Positions 1-8,893 of a stretch of 64,000 nt of DNA are shown in pieces. Location of the stretch: assembly GCF_030209375.1 (NCBI RefSeq), contig NZ_JARVSC010000012.1, forward strand, positions 1-64,000, written 5' to 3'. The notes below the pieces were generated by a model, which was not told the origin of the DNA, made no database searches, and worked only from the letters and a program-made list of their open reading frames with translations. The position numbers were made by a program, and so were the translations under genes. Source of the stretch: Plantibacter sp. ME-Dv--P-122b. GTDB lineage: Bacteria; Actinomycetota; Actinomycetes; Actinomycetales; Microbacteriaceae. Each line of letters opens with the position of its first letter. Within the stretch, counting starts at the first letter, position 1.

Positions 1-336
1 AGTGTCGCCGGTGGGAACCAGGTGTCGCCGGTGGTGACCGTTCCGGTCACGGTCGGTGGGAACGCCATCTCGCTGTTCGGTGACTCGAGCAGTGAGCAGG
101 CGGGTGCGCCTGCCACGTCGGGTGGTGCGGCTGTTCCGGCGGCGCCGTCGACGACGACCGGTGACGACAGTGTCGCCGGTGGGAACCAGGTGTCGCCGGT
201 GGTGACCGTTCCGGTCACGGTCGGTGGGAACGCCATCTCGCTGTTCGGTGACTCGAGTAGCGAGCAGGCGGGTGCGCCTGCCACGTCGGGTGGCGCGGCT
301 GTTCCGGCGGCGCCGTCGACGACGACCGGTGACGAC
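1..336 (+). repeat. Two near-identical 168-bp tandem coding repeats
   Basis: Bases 1-168 and 169-336 are the same 56-codon unit with about three silent differences. A third, diverged unit begins at 337 with the same start AGTGTCGCCGG. The array probably continues upstream of the window. Such near-identity suggests recent duplication or gene conversion and makes copy number prone to change. Confidence 0.9.
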
Positions 337-909
337 AGTGTCGCCGGTGGCAACCAGGTCCTCGGTGGCGTCGAGCTGCCGATCTCCGTGGTCGGCAACG
401 CCGTCAGCGTGATCGGCGACTCCGAGTCGACGGGCACCTCGGCCTCCGCTCCGGCATCGTCCGGTGGCGGTACGTCGACCACCGGTGGTGACGACAGCCT
501 CGGCGGTGGGAACCAGATCGACCTCGGACTGGAGCTGCCGATCACGATCGGCGGCAACGCGATCTCCGTGATCGGAGACAGCGAGACTGGTGGCCCCGGG
601 ACGACGGACCCCACCACTCCGGTGGACCCGACCGACCCGACCGACCCCACGGACCCGACCGACCCGACGGACCCCACCACCCCGGTGACCCCCGTCGTGC
701 CGACGGTCCCCGCCACGGTGATCACCTCCGCGACGGTGGCGTCCTCGACCGGCTCGAACACGACGGCCTCGGCCGCGCGGGCAGCTGAGCCGACGCTCGC
801 CGACACCGGCAGCGCCGCAGGTCAGCTCCTGCCGCTCGCCGGCCTCGCCACGGTCCTCGGCCTCCTGCTCCTGGCAGGCGGCGCGATCGCCCGTCGCCGA
901 ATGAGCTAG
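1..909 (+). CDS. Sortase-anchored chaplin-like repeat surface protein (5' truncated)
   Basis: The reading frame is open from the first base, so the N-terminus and signal peptide lie outside the window. The visible part has four chaplin-like units, each starting GNQ and running through a short beta-type stretch (VTVPVTV or ELPITI) to GNAISVIGDS. Low-complexity Ser/Gly/Ala linkers separate them. A (TDP)n spacer follows, and the C-terminus is a sorting signal: LADTG, a hydrophobic segment and a basic RRRMS tail. The family's chaplins are amyloid-forming surface proteins, and the sorting signal implies covalent linkage to peptidoglycan by sortase. The chaplin Cys residues are absent. Function as an adhesin or surface fibre is inference. 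Confidence 0.8.
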   Translation, partial: SVAGGNQVSPVVTVPVTVGGNAISLFGDSSSEQAGAPATSGGAAVPAAPSTTTGDDSVAGGNQVSPVVTVPVTVGGNAISLFGDSSSEQAGAPATSGGAAVPAAPSTTTGDDSVAGGNQVLGGVELPISVVGNAVSVIGDSESTGTSASAPASSGGGTSTTGGDDSLGGGNQIDLGLELPITIGGNAISVIGDSETGGPGTTDPTTPVDPTDPTDPTDPTDPTDPTTPVTPVVPTVPATVITSATVASSTGSNTTASAARAAEPTLADTGSAAGQLLPLAGLATVLGLLLLAGGAIARRRMS

Positions 910-985
910 TCCCGCACGAACGGACGAGCGGTGCCGACCCGGTCTCGGGTCGACACCGCTCGTCGGGGTGTCCGGCGTCAGCTGG

Positions 986-1654
986 TCAGTGGTGCACCGG
1001 CGTGGTCGCCTCGGGGATCCAGTCGCCCGTTGCGAGGTACTGGACCTTCTTGGCGATGGAGACGGCGTGGTCGGCGAAGCGCTCGTGGTACCGCGAGGCC
1101 AGGGTGGCGTCGACGGTCGCGACGGGCTCGCCCTTCCAGGTGTCGCCGAGGACCTTCTCGAAGACGCTGGCGTGCAGCTCGTCGACGTCGTCGTCGTCGT
1201 TGCGGATCTCGTCGGCGATACGCGGGTCCTGGGTGCGCAGCAACTCCGTCAGCTTGCGGGCGATCGAGACGTCGAGTCGACCCATCTCGGCGAAGGTGGT
1301 CCGCAGGCCCTTGGGAACGGCCTTGTCGGGGAAGCGGTACCGCGACAGCTGGGCGATGTGCTCGGCCATGTCGCCCATCCGCTCGAGCGAGGCGCTGATC
1401 CGCAACGCGCTCACGACGATGCGCAGGTCGCGCGCGACCGGCTGCTGGCGGGCGAGGATGTCGATGGCGAGCTCGTCGAGTTCGATCGCGAGCTGGTCGA
1501 TGCGGTTGTCGTTGGCGATGACCTCTTCAGCGACCGCGACGTCCGAGTTGCCGAAGGACTGCGTCGCCTTCTCGATGGAGATCGTGACGAGTTCGGCGAT
1601 CTCGACCAGGCGATCCTGGACCTCTCGCAGTGACTGCTGGAATACCTCGCGCAT
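986..1654 (-). CDS. phoU: Phosphate transport system regulator PhoU
   Basis: The 222-residue protein starts MREVFQQSL and has two PhoU helical-bundle repeats with the metal-binding-type helices around RISASLERMGDMAEHI and SRYHERFADHA. PhoU lets the Pst transporter restrain the phosphate sensor kinase when phosphate is plentiful. The ATG at 1654 is preceded by GGAAGGA. The open frame extends further upstream, but that part is not PhoU-like and overlaps senX3 on the other strand. It is divergent from senX3/regX3, the usual actinobacterial arrangement. No pst genes are in the window. Confidence 0.95.
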   Translation of the reverse strand: MREVFQQSLREVQDRLVEIAELVTISIEKATQSFGNSDVAVAEEVIANDNRIDQLAIELDELAIDILARQQPVARDLRIVVSALRISASLERMGDMAEHIAQLSRYRFPDKAVPKGLRTTFAEMGRLDVSIARKLTELLRTQDPRIADEIRNDDDDVDELHASVFEKVLGDTWKGEPVATVDATLASRYHERFADHAVSIAKKVQYLATGDWIPEATTPVHH

Positions 1655-1727
1655 GGCTCTGGGTGCCGTCCTTCCGTGACCTGGCGGTGGGCAGGCAGAT
1701 GCCCGCTCCGCCGATGATGCCGAACCA

Positions 1728-1762
1728 AGGTTAACAGTTGGGGCCCCACGCGTGAACAGTCG
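1728..1762. promoter_or_regulatory. PHO-box-like operator and phoU promoter
   Basis: GTTAACAGTTG (1730-1740) and GTGAACAGTCG (1752-1762) are direct repeats spaced 22 bp, two turns of an 11-bp period. On the minus strand each carries GTTAAC or GTTCAC, the latter being the core of actinobacterial PHO boxes. The repeats overlap a minus-strand promoter for phoU: TTCACG (1756-1751), 17 nt, TAACCT (1733-1728). For senX3, TAACGT (1808-1813) lies 7 nt before its ATG. Binding by RegX3 is inferred, not shown. Confidence 0.6.
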
Positions 1763-1820
1763 TCGAAGTGGCGGGGTATTCGCGAGTTCGGCGTTCGGCG
1801 GACTGAGTAACGTAGTACCC

Positions 1821-2987
1821 ATGGACACCATGTGGTTGGTGCTGATCGCCCTGGCACTCGGCCTCATCGTCGGGGGCGGTTTCGTCGCCCTCATCACCCT
1901 CGCCCTCCGACGGGGCGAGCGCGCCGCGACGGTCGTCAACCCGGTCGTGCCCGACGGGGTCGACCAGGTGCTCGAGGCCCTCGACAGCGCGGGCATCGTC
2001 GTCGATCCGTCGAACAACGTCCTGAAGGCCTCGCCTGGGGCGTTCGCGCTCGGGCTGGTGCGCGACCGGGTGCTCGACAACCAGGAGTTCATCGACCTCG
2101 CGCTCGAGGTCCGACGCACCGGCGAGGCCGTCACGAGCGACCTGGAACTCGCGCTCGGGCGCTTCGGTGAGGCCACCCGGCACCTGCGCGTGCGGGCGGC
2201 GCCGCTCGGGTCGCGCTTCATCCTGCTCCTGGCCGAGGACCACACGGAGGCCCGTCGACTCGACGAGGTCCGTCGGGACTTCATCGCGAACATCAGCCAC
2301 GAGTTGAAGACGCCGATCGGCGCCATCGGACTCCTCTCGGAGGCGCTCGACACGGCGGCCGACGACCCGGAACGGGTGAAGCGGTTCGCCAGCCGGCTCG
2401 CGACCGAGTCACAGCGACTCACCCGGATGACTGCCGAGATCATCGACCTCTCGCGACTGCAGGCGGCCGACGCCCTCCATCAGCCCGAACTCGTCCGCCT
2501 CGATCGGGTCATCGCTGCGGCGGTGGACCAGAACCGCGTGCCGGCCGAGGCGACCGGGGTGGGGCTCTCCCTCAAGGGCGGCAAGAACCTCGAGGTGTAC
2601 GGTGACGAGGCCATGCTCGTCGTCGCCGTGCACAACCTCATCTCGAACGCCATCCACTACTCGCCCACCGGCGCGCACGTGGGTGTCGGTGTCCGGGCGG
2701 TCGACGACGTCGTCGAGATCGCCGTCACCGATCAGGGCGTCGGGATCGCCGAGGAGGACCGCGACCGGGTCTTCGAACGGTTCTACCGCGTCGACCAGGC
2801 GCGGTCCCGCCACACGGGCGGCACCGGCCTCGGTCTCAGCATCGTCAAGCACACCGTCCAGAACCACGGCGGCGAAGTGAAGGTCTGGTCGCAGCTGGGC
2901 CGGGGCTCGACGTTCACCATCCGCCTTCCCAGAGCAACGACCCCGCCGGAGGATCTCTCCACCGGCACGGCAAGGAGTACCCCGTGA
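1821..2987 (+). CDS. senX3: Phosphate-sensing histidine kinase SenX3
   Basis: This 388-residue membrane kinase has an N-terminal membrane segment (about residues 4-28), a PAS-like region, the H-box ISHELKTPIG with phospho-acceptor His160, N-box NLISNAIHYS and G-box GTGLGLSIVKHT. In mycobacteria SenX3 answers phosphate limitation through PhoU and phosphorylates RegX3. ATG 1821 is preferred: it sits 7 nt after a TAACGT -10-like box and is followed at once by the membrane helix, with no Shine-Dalgarno site. The stop overlaps the regX3 GTG by 4 bp, so the two are translationally coupled. Confidence 0.93.
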   Translation: MDTMWLVLIALALGLIVGGGFVALITLALRRGERAATVVNPVVPDGVDQVLEALDSAGIVVDPSNNVLKASPGAFALGLVRDRVLDNQEFIDLALEVRRTGEAVTSDLELALGRFGEATRHLRVRAAPLGSRFILLLAEDHTEARRLDEVRRDFIANISHELKTPIGAIGLLSEALDTAADDPERVKRFASRLATESQRLTRMTAEIIDLSRLQAADALHQPELVRLDRVIAAAVDQNRVPAEATGVGLSLKGGKNLEVYGDEAMLVVAVHNLISNAIHYSPTGAHVGVGVRAVDDVVEIAVTDQGVGIAEEDRDRVFERFYRVDQARSRHTGGTGLGLSIVKHTVQNHGGEVKVWSQLGRGSTFTIRLPRATTPPEDLSTGTARSTP

Positions 2988-3667
2988 CCCGCATCCTGCT
3001 CGTCGAAGACGAAGCGTCCCTGAGCGAACCACTGAGCTACCTGCTCGAACGGGAGGGGTACGAGGTCGAGGTGGCGGAGGACGGCCCTTCGGCGGTCCAG
3101 GCCTTCACGGCTCGCGGTGCGGACCTCGTGCTGCTCGACCTCATGCTCCCCGGCATCCCCGGGACGGAGGTCTGCCGTCAGATCCGCGCGGTCTCGAGCA
3201 CGCCGATCATCATGCTGACCGCGAAGGACTCCGAGGTCGACATCGTCGTCGGGCTCGAGCTGGGCGCTGACGACTACGTCACGAAGCCCTACTCGACCCG
3301 CGAGCTGCTCGCGCGGATCAGAGCGGTGCTGCGACGCCGTGTCGAGGCGGATCAGGCGCAGGAGGAGGTGCTGCTCGAGGCCGGCACGGTCCGGATGGAC
3401 ACCGAGCGCCATGTCGTCGAGGTCAACGGGGCGCCGATCCCGATGCCGCTCAAGGAGTACGAGCTGCTCGAGCTGCTCCTACGGAACGCCGGACGCGTCC
3501 TCACCCGTGGTCAGCTGATCGACCGGGTGTGGGGGAGCGACTACTACGGCGACACCAAGACGCTCGACGTCCACATCAAGCGCATCCGTTCCCGGATCGA
3601 GGCGAACCCCTCCGAACCGGTCATGCTCGTCACCGTGCGTGGGCTCGGCTACCGCTTCGAGGCCTGA
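2984..3667 (+). CDS. regX3: OmpR-family response regulator RegX3
   Basis: The 227-residue protein has a receiver domain with acidic EDE (8-10), phospho-acceptor Asp52 in LVLLDLMLPG and Lys in the KPYS loop, then a winged-helix DNA-binding domain ending RGLGYRFEA. It is the partner of SenX3 and would activate the phosphate-starvation regulon. The GTG start overlaps the senX3 stop in GTGA. A strong hairpin follows the stop. Confidence 0.93.
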   Translation: MTRILLVEDEASLSEPLSYLLEREGYEVEVAEDGPSAVQAFTARGADLVLLDLMLPGIPGTEVCRQIRAVSSTPIIMLTAKDSEVDIVVGLELGADDYVTKPYSTRELLARIRAVLRRRVEADQAQEEVLLEAGTVRMDTERHVVEVNGAPIPMPLKEYELLELLLRNAGRVLTRGQLIDRVWGSDYYGDTKTLDVHIKRIRSRIEANPSEPVMLVTVRGLGYRFEA

Positions 3668-3685
3668 CACCGGTCCAGGATGGAC

Positions 3686-3721
3686 GAACGCCCCGCAGCT
3701 CCGAAGAGGTGCGGGGCGTTC
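3686..3721. terminator. Bidirectional terminator between regX3 and the lipoprotein gene
   Basis: GAACGCCCCGCA (3686-3697) and TGCGGGGCGTTC (3710-3721) form a perfect 12-bp stem with a 12-nt loop between two convergent genes. Confidence 0.8.
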
Positions 3722-3743
3722 GGTCGTGTGGGGCGACGGAGCG

Positions 3744-4277
3744 TTATTCGGTCGGCTCCGTAGTGGGCGTCGCGAGCGGCGTCGGCGTCTCGGTGGGCTC
3801 ATCCGTCGGCAGCGGCGTCGGGACGAGCGTGGAGTACTCGAGCAGCTGGCCGGTGAGGACCGGGACGCTCGCCGTGGCGCCCGTCTCGTCGCCGTACTGG
3901 AAGAAGACGTCCAGGACGGCTCCGGGCTGGGTGCCGAGGGACTCGATACGCAGTGGGTCGTTGGCTCCCGAGCCGTCGAACGTCGTCAGGCCAGGCTCGG
4001 CGAGGACCTGGAACTGCTCGTCCTTGCCCTCGATCTCGATCAGCACCGTGTGGGCGCGGTCGTCGCGGTTCGCGACGCTGAAGACGAGGTTGCCGGTCTC
4101 GCCGTCGTCGGACACGACGATGGCGTTGCGGACGGCCACCGAGCCGACGGTGACACCGACGCCGTCCGAGGCGTCGTACTGCTTCAGGGTCGCCTGCGGC
4201 GCGATGAGGTTGCAACCGCTCATGCCGAGTGCGACAGCACCCGCGACGACGATGGAAGCGATGAGACGCGCCTTCAC
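3744..4277 (-). CDS. LpqE-like lipoprotein
   Basis: The 177-residue protein starts VKARLIASI, has a lipoprotein signal peptide with lipobox MSGC, a compact beta-rich domain and a Pro/Thr-rich tail. The GTG at 4277 is chosen because GGAGGG lies 4 nt upstream (4282-4287 on the plus strand); an in-frame TTG at 4289 has no such site. In mycobacteria the lipoprotein gene lpqE sits beside carD in the same way. It should be anchored on the outer face of the membrane. No biochemical function is known. Confidence 0.8.
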   Translation of the reverse strand: MKARLIASIVVAGAVALGMSGCNLIAPQATLKQYDASDGVGVTVGSVAVRNAIVVSDDGETGNLVFSVANRDDRAHTVLIEIEGKDEQFQVLAEPGLTTFDGSGANDPLRIESLGTQPGAVLDVFFQYGDETGATASVPVLTGQLLEYSTLVPTPLPTDEPTETPTPLATPTTEPTE

Positions 4278-4456
4278 AGAACCCTCCAAGATGTGGTGGC
4301 CCCGGGCGCAGACGAGTGACAGGTGTCCCGGGATCCGGATTCGAGTCTAGCCCACGGCTGCGAAGGGGTGTGGCCGGGTCGTCGACCCGCGATCGGCCGG
4401 TGCGCCACCCGGTCCGCGGGACGCCCGGTACCCGGCTCTGATCAGGGGTCCCATGG

Positions 4457-4462
4457 TATTCT
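4457..4462 (+). promoter_or_regulatory. carD promoter, extended -10
   Basis: TATTCT preceded by TG-N gives an extended -10 box. Transcription would start near 4469, leaving a 20-nt leader that holds GAAGGGA ahead of the ATG at 4489. No clear -35 is visible. Confidence 0.5.
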
Positions 4463-4488
4463 GGGAGACGCTGAAGGGACCGAGACCC

Positions 4489-4971
4489 ATGATCTTCGAA
4501 GTTGGCGAGACCGTCGTCTACCCGCACCATGGAGCTGCGACCATCACCGAGGTGAAGACCCGGATCATCAAGGGCGAGGAGAAGCTCTACCTGAAGCTCC
4601 GCGTCACCCAGGGCGACCTCATGATCGAGGTCCCGGCCGAGAACGTCGACCTGGTCGGGGTGCGCGACGTCATCGGACGCGAGGGCGTCGACCGCGTGTT
4701 CGACGTGCTCCGAGCGCCGTTCACCGAGGAGCCGACGAACTGGTCCCGCCGCTACAAGGCGAACCTCGAGAAGCTCGCCTCGGGCGACGTCATCAAGGTC
4801 TCGGAGGTGGTCCGCGACCTGTGGCGTCGCGACCAGGACCGAGGTCTCTCCGCCGGCGAGAAGCGGATGCTCGCGAAGGCCCGCCAGATCCTGGTCTCCG
4901 AACTGGCGTTGGCGGAGCAGACCGACGAGGAGCAGGCGTCGTCGGTCCTCGACGACGTCCTCGCGTCCTGA
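4489..4971 (+). CDS. carD: RNA polymerase-binding transcription factor CarD
   Basis: The 160-residue protein begins [17 protein letters not shown], the start of the Tudor-like RNA-polymerase-interacting domain, followed by the helical DNA-binding domain with the conserved Trp in PTNWSRRYK. CarD stabilises the open promoter complex and is essential in mycobacteria. ATG 4489 gives the family's normal length and has GAAGGGA upstream; an earlier in-frame ATG at 4453 lies before the likely transcription start. It is followed by ispDF, as in many actinobacteria. Confidence 0.95.
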   Translation: MIFEVGETVVYPHHGAATITEVKTRIIKGEEKLYLKLRVTQGDLMIEVPAENVDLVGVRDVIGREGVDRVFDVLRAPFTEEPTNWSRRYKANLEKLASGDVIKVSEVVRDLWRRDQDRGLSAGEKRMLAKARQILVSELALAEQTDEEQASSVLDDVLAS

Positions 4972-5005
4972 GCCGACCGTCCGTTCGGGCGCGGCGCCTG
5001 AGAAG

Positions 5006-5011
5006 TAAGCT
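5006..5011 (+). promoter_or_regulatory. Leaderless-type -10 box of ispDF
   Basis: TAAGCT is followed by 6 nt and then the ATG at 5018. Transcription would start at the start codon, and no Shine-Dalgarno site is present. Confidence 0.5.
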
Positions 5012-5017
5012 CGTGGC

Positions 5018-6274
5018 ATGACTGTGATCGACGAACCGGGTGCCGTTGTCGACCCGTCCCTGGACGGCCCGACTGTCGGCGTGATCGTCGTGGCGGCGGG
5101 TAGTGGGACGCGCCTCGGTGCGGGGATCCCGAAGGCGTTCGTGTCTCTCGCCGGCAGCACCGTGCTCGAGCACGCGCTCGCTCCGATCTTCCGCCTGCGC
5201 AAGGCGGTCCAGGTCGTCATCGTGGTCCCCGCGGATCGCGTCGGTGAGGCGGAGACGATCGGTCGTCGGGCGGCGGGGAAGGCGGCCGAGCACCTCCGCG
5301 TCGTCGTCGGAGGCGACTCGAGACAGTCCTCCGTCCTCGCCGGGCTCGCCGCCCTGTGGCCGGGAGTCCGCACGGTGCTCGTCCACGACGCTGCACGGGC
5401 ACTCACCCCGACCGAGCAGTTCGAACGGGTGATCGACGCCGCCGCGCGGACCGGTTGGGGGGTCGTGCCGGGGCTCCCGGTGACCGACACGATCAAGCGG
5501 GTCGACGCGAGCGCGCTCGTCGAGCAGACCGTGGATCGGGCCGCCCTGAGAGCCGTCCAGACCCCCCAGGCGTTCCCGCGAGACGCCCTCGTCGCGGCCT
5601 TCCGCGTCGCCGGGGACCGTCTGGCGGCGGCGACCGACGACGCGGCGCTCTACGCGGAGGCCGGGCACCCCGTGCTCACCGTCGACGGATCGGAGGCGGC
5701 GTTCAAGATCACGACCCCGTGGGACGCCCAGCGGGCAGAGCGGCTCCTTGCGGACCGGAACCGGGAGCGGGGCCAGGAGCACGAGGCAGGCGAACGGTCG
5801 ACCTCCTCGATCAGAACCGGCATCGGCATCGACGTCCACGCGTTCGCCGATGACGGCGAGCTGAGCCTCGCCGGCCTCAGCTGGCCGGGCGAGCGGCCGC
5901 TGGCCGGACACAGCGACGGGGACGCGGTCGCCCATGCGATCGTCGACGCCCTGCTGTCCGCCGCCGGTCTCGGCGACATCGGCTCCATGTTCGGCACGGA
6001 CGATCCACGCTTCGCCGGGGCGAGTGGTGAGGTCTTCCTGCGGGCGGTCGTCGAACGGCTGCACGCTGCGGGATTCGTCGTCGTCAACGTCGCGGTGCAG
6101 CTCGTCGGGAACCGCCCGCGGTTCGCGCCGCGTCGGACTGAGGCGGAGGGCGTGCTGAGCGCGCTCGTGCACGGGCCGGTCAGCATCGCGGCGACGACAA
6201 CGGACTCGCTCGGGTTCACCGGTCGTGGTGAGGGTGTCACGGCCATCGCCACCGCCCTCGTCGAGCGCCGCTGA
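5018..6274 (+). CDS. ispDF: Bifunctional IspD/IspF isoprenoid enzyme
   Basis: The 418-residue fusion carries two steps of the methylerythritol phosphate pathway. The N-terminal half is 2-C-methyl-D-erythritol 4-phosphate cytidylyltransferase, with AAGSGTRLG near residue 28 and the C-terminal motif ITTPWD. The second half, from about residue 266, is 2-C-methyl-D-erythritol 2,4-cyclodiphosphate synthase, with zinc ligands Asp272 and His274 in GIDVHAF and the HSDGD motif around residue 298. These two enzymes are not consecutive in the pathway (IspE acts between them), yet the fusion is recurrent in bacteria. The ATG at 5018 follows a leaderless-type promoter. Confidence 0.95.
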   Translation: MTVIDEPGAVVDPSLDGPTVGVIVVAAGSGTRLGAGIPKAFVSLAGSTVLEHALAPIFRLRKAVQVVIVVPADRVGEAETIGRRAAGKAAEHLRVVVGGDSRQSSVLAGLAALWPGVRTVLVHDAARALTPTEQFERVIDAAARTGWGVVPGLPVTDTIKRVDASALVEQTVDRAALRAVQTPQAFPRDALVAAFRVAGDRLAAATDDAALYAEAGHPVLTVDGSEAAFKITTPWDAQRAERLLADRNRERGQEHEAGERSTSSIRTGIGIDVHAFADDGELSLAGLSWPGERPLAGHSDGDAVAHAIVDALLSAAGLGDIGSMFGTDDPRFAGASGEVFLRAVVERLHAAGFVVVNVAVQLVGNRPRFAPRRTEAEGVLSALVHGPVSIAATTTDSLGFTGRGEGVTAIATALVERR

Positions 6275-6285
6275 CGGCTCGCCCC

Positions 6286-7398
6286 TCAGTCGGCGGACGT
6301 GCCCGCGTCGACCGACGCACTGAGCCCGAGGAACCGGCCGTATTCGCCAGCGGCTCGTCGGAACCCCGCCTGCACCCGCTGCGACAGCGGTTGGAACGGC
6401 GTCGGGGTGACGACGACGCCGGTCGCTCTCGTCCGTCGGCGCCAGGTGCCGACGACGCGCCCGTCGACGGCGATCATCGGGAGGAAGATGCCGTTCGCGC
6501 CGGGCACGATGCGGTCCGCGAACGCCGCCGGGAGCGTCAGCTCACGGTCGCGGTAGCCGAGGAGTAGTTCGTCGAATCCGGGAAGCGCGAGTACCCGCGG
6601 TGGTCGTGGAGCAGATGGCGGTTCGATGCCCTCGGCGGTCGACCAGCGGGTGACCCCGTCGCGCAATTCGGAGAACAGCCGTCCGGCGGCCACGTCGACG
6701 CCGCGTTTCGCCTGGGCGACGGTGAGCTTCGACCAGCAGGTGAGGTCGGCGATCGTCGACGGGCCGTGGCCGGTGAGATACCGGACGACGAACTCGCCGA
6801 GCGCCTCGTCCGCCTCGAGCACCCGCGGTGCACGGATCCACTCCTCAGTCAGGACGAGTGCCTGCTGTCTCCCAGCGGGAGGTCCCCAGCAGACCACACC
6901 CGACATCGCGAGTTCCATGATGAGGTGTGAGCCTCGTTGACCGTCGATCGGGATCCCGGCGTCGGTGTGGGCCGTCAACAGCTCATCCCTCGCCACGCGC
7001 CGATGCCCGCTGAGCAGTCCCTCGGTGAGCGCGCGGGAGCGCGAGAAGGTCTCAGCGTCGAGCTCGAGTTGACGGTGTCTGGCCGCGATCGTCGAGCGGA
7101 CCCGCGGGACACCGAGTCCGAGCAGCCACCCGAGGTCCTCTGCGGCGACGAGATGCAGGGTGCCGCGCATGGGCCAGGACCGGACGATCGAGCCGTCCTC
7201 GAGCGCCGCGAGCACCTCGTCCATCGTGGTGCCGGTCGACCTGACGCCGACCGCCCACAGCGACGAAGCGAGGTCTTGGGCCTGGATCGCGAGCAGCCGC
7301 GAGACGACACCCGTGGGGGAGCGGTGATCGGCTCCATCGAGGAGCTGGGCCGCGAGTCGCGCGCGGAGAACCTGCTGGTCGTCGCGTCCCGTGGTCAT
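6286..7398 (-). CDS. AlkZ/YcaQ-like DNA glycosylase family (HTH_42)
   Basis: The 370-residue protein matches the winged-helix HTH_42 family. It has the repeated winged-helix units typical of the group, including RSWPMRGTLHLV, and the motif IQAQD with Gln39 and Gln41. Characterised relatives (AlkZ, YcaQ/AlkX) are DNA glycosylases that remove bulky alkylation adducts or unhook interstrand crosslinks, using a Gln-x-Gln or Gln-x-Asp catalytic motif. The gene is convergent with ispDF (11 bp between stops) and divergent from cysS. It may equally be annotated only as a winged-helix DNA-binding protein; the substrate is unknown. Confidence 0.8.
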   Translation of the reverse strand: MTTGRDDQQVLRARLAAQLLDGADHRSPTGVVSRLLAIQAQDLASSLWAVGVRSTGTTMDEVLAALEDGSIVRSWPMRGTLHLVAAEDLGWLLGLGVPRVRSTIAARHRQLELDAETFSRSRALTEGLLSGHRRVARDELLTAHTDAGIPIDGQRGSHLIMELAMSGVVCWGPPAGRQQALVLTEEWIRAPRVLEADEALGEFVVRYLTGHGPSTIADLTCWSKLTVAQAKRGVDVAAGRLFSELRDGVTRWSTAEGIEPPSAPRPPRVLALPGFDELLLGYRDRELTLPAAFADRIVPGANGIFLPMIAVDGRVVGTWRRRTRATGVVVTPTPFQPLSQRVQAGFRRAAGEYGRFLGLSASVDAGTSAD

Positions 7399-7426
7399 GG
7401 GACCATCATGCCCGGACGACGGCGGC

Positions 7427-7432
7427 TAGTCT
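7427..7432 (+). promoter_or_regulatory. Leaderless-type -10 box of cysS
   Basis: TAGTCT is followed by 6 nt and the GTG at 7439. No ribosome-binding site is present, so the transcript should begin at the start codon. Confidence 0.5.
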
Positions 7433-7438
7433 GGTCTC

Positions 7439-8893
7439 GTGGCCCTCCGACTCTACGATTCGAAAACGCAGTCCCTCCGGGACTTCGTGCCGCTCCGCGA
7501 AGCCGAGGCGGGGCTGTACGTCTGCGGACCGACCGTGCAGTCCTCTCCGCACATCGGACACCTGCGCAGCGCGCTCGTCTACGATCAGTTGCGACGCTGG
7601 CTGACGGCCTCCGGGGTCCGCGTGACGCTCGTCCGCAACGTCACCGACATCGACGACAAGATCCTCGCGAACGCCGCCGCCGGCGTCGAGGGCGGCTTCG
7701 CCCAGCCCGGCGAGGAGTGGTGGGCGCTCGCCTACCGGTACGAACTCGAGTTCACCGCCGCCTACGGTGCCCTGGGTATCCTGCCCCCGAGCTACGAGCC
7801 CCGTGCGACGGCGAGCATCCCCGAGATGCAGGAGCTCATCGAGCGGCTCATCGACGCCGGGCACGCGTACCCGGCTCCCGACGACTCCGGCGACGTCTAC
7901 TTCGACACCGCCTCATGGAGCCGCTACGGCGAACTCACCCGGCAGAGCGCCGAGCACATGGAGGCCGCGACCGACGCCGACCCGCGCGGCAAACGCGATC
8001 CCCGCGACTTCGCGCTCTGGAAGGGCACCAAGCCTGGGGAGCCGCGCTCGGCGAGTTGGATGTCTCCGTGGGGCGAGGGACGGCCCGGCTGGCACATCGA
8101 GTGCTCGGCGATGTCGACCAAGTACCTCGGCGAGGAGTTCGACATCCACGGCGGCGGACTCGACCTCCGGTTCCCCCACCACGAGAACGAGCTCGCCCAG
8201 TCGAGCGCAGCCGGCGATCCCTTCGCCCGGTACTGGTTGCACAACGGGCTGGTCGCCGTCACGGGCGGGCAGAAGATGTCGAAGTCCCTCGGCAACTCCG
8301 TCTACGCAGCCGACCTCCTGCAAGCAGCCCGGCCGCTCGTCGTCCGGTACTACCTCGGTGCAGCGCAGTACCGATCGACGCTTGAATTCCATCCGGGCGC
8401 ACTCGCCGAGGCCGAAGCCGCACTCGGTCGAATCGAGGGCTTCCTCGATCGCGCCGCCCGCGCCGACCTGCTCACCGAGACGGGCACGGCCGCCAGTCGA
8501 GCGACGCTTCCGGCCGCCTTCGTCGAGGCGATGGACGACGACCTGAACATCCCCCGCGCGCTCGCCGTGTTGCATGACGCCGTGCGCGTCGGCAACGCCG
8601 CCCTCGATGGCGGCGACGACCTGGCGACAGCCCGCGAGCGTGCGGTCGCCGTCCTCGACATGACCCGGGTGCTCGGCATCGACCCGACCGACCCCTCGTG
8701 GTCGTCGGGCACCGACCCCGTCACTCACCGATCCCTGTCCGCACTCGTCGAGCGTCTGCTCGTCGATCGCGCGGACGCCAGGGTCGCCAAGGACTTCGCA
8801 GCGGCCGACCGGATCCGCGACGAACTCACAGCGGCCGGGATCACCATCGAAGACACCCCGTCCGGAGCACATTGGAGTATCAGTGGCAAGTAA
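7439..8893 (+). CDS. cysS: Cysteinyl-tRNA synthetase
   Basis: The 484-residue class I synthetase charges tRNA-Cys. The zinc-ligand Cys is in YVCGPTV (Cys29), the HIGH motif is PHIGH (38-41) and the KMSKS motif is at 279-283. The catalytic domain is followed by the DALR-type helical domain. The GTG start gives the usual N-terminus and follows a leaderless-type -10 box. It overlaps rlmB by 11 bp. The close paralogue MshC of mycothiol synthesis was considered, but full length and the DALR-type C-terminus favour CysS. Confidence 0.93.
   Translation: MALRLYDSKTQSLRDFVPLREAEAGLYVCGPTVQSSPHIGHLRSALVYDQLRRWLTASGVRVTLVRNVTDIDDKILANAAAGVEGGFAQPGEEWWALAYRYELEFTAAYGALGILPPSYEPRATASIPEMQELIERLIDAGHAYPAPDDSGDVYFDTASWSRYGELTRQSAEHMEAATDADPRGKRDPRDFALWKGTKPGEPRSASWMSPWGEGRPGWHIECSAMSTKYLGEEFDIHGGGLDLRFPHHENELAQSSAAGDPFARYWLHNGLVAVTGGQKMSKSLGNSVYAADLLQAARPLVVRYYLGAAQYRSTLEFHPGALAEAEAALGRIEGFLDRAARADLLTETGTAASRATLPAAFVEAMDDDLNIPRALAVLHDAVRVGNAALDGGDDLATARERAVAVLDMTRVLGIDPTDPSWSSGTDPVTHRSLSALVERLLVDRADARVAKDFAAADRIRDELTAAGITIEDTPSGAHWSISGK

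Noticed and set aside
1-336. CRISPR-like array
   Set aside because: The repeats are 168 bp, contiguous and in frame within a surface-protein gene, with no spacers.
986-2443. PhoU as a 485-residue protein
   Set aside because: The extra N-terminal part is antisense to senX3 and unlike PhoU; ATG 1654 gives the normal 222 residues.
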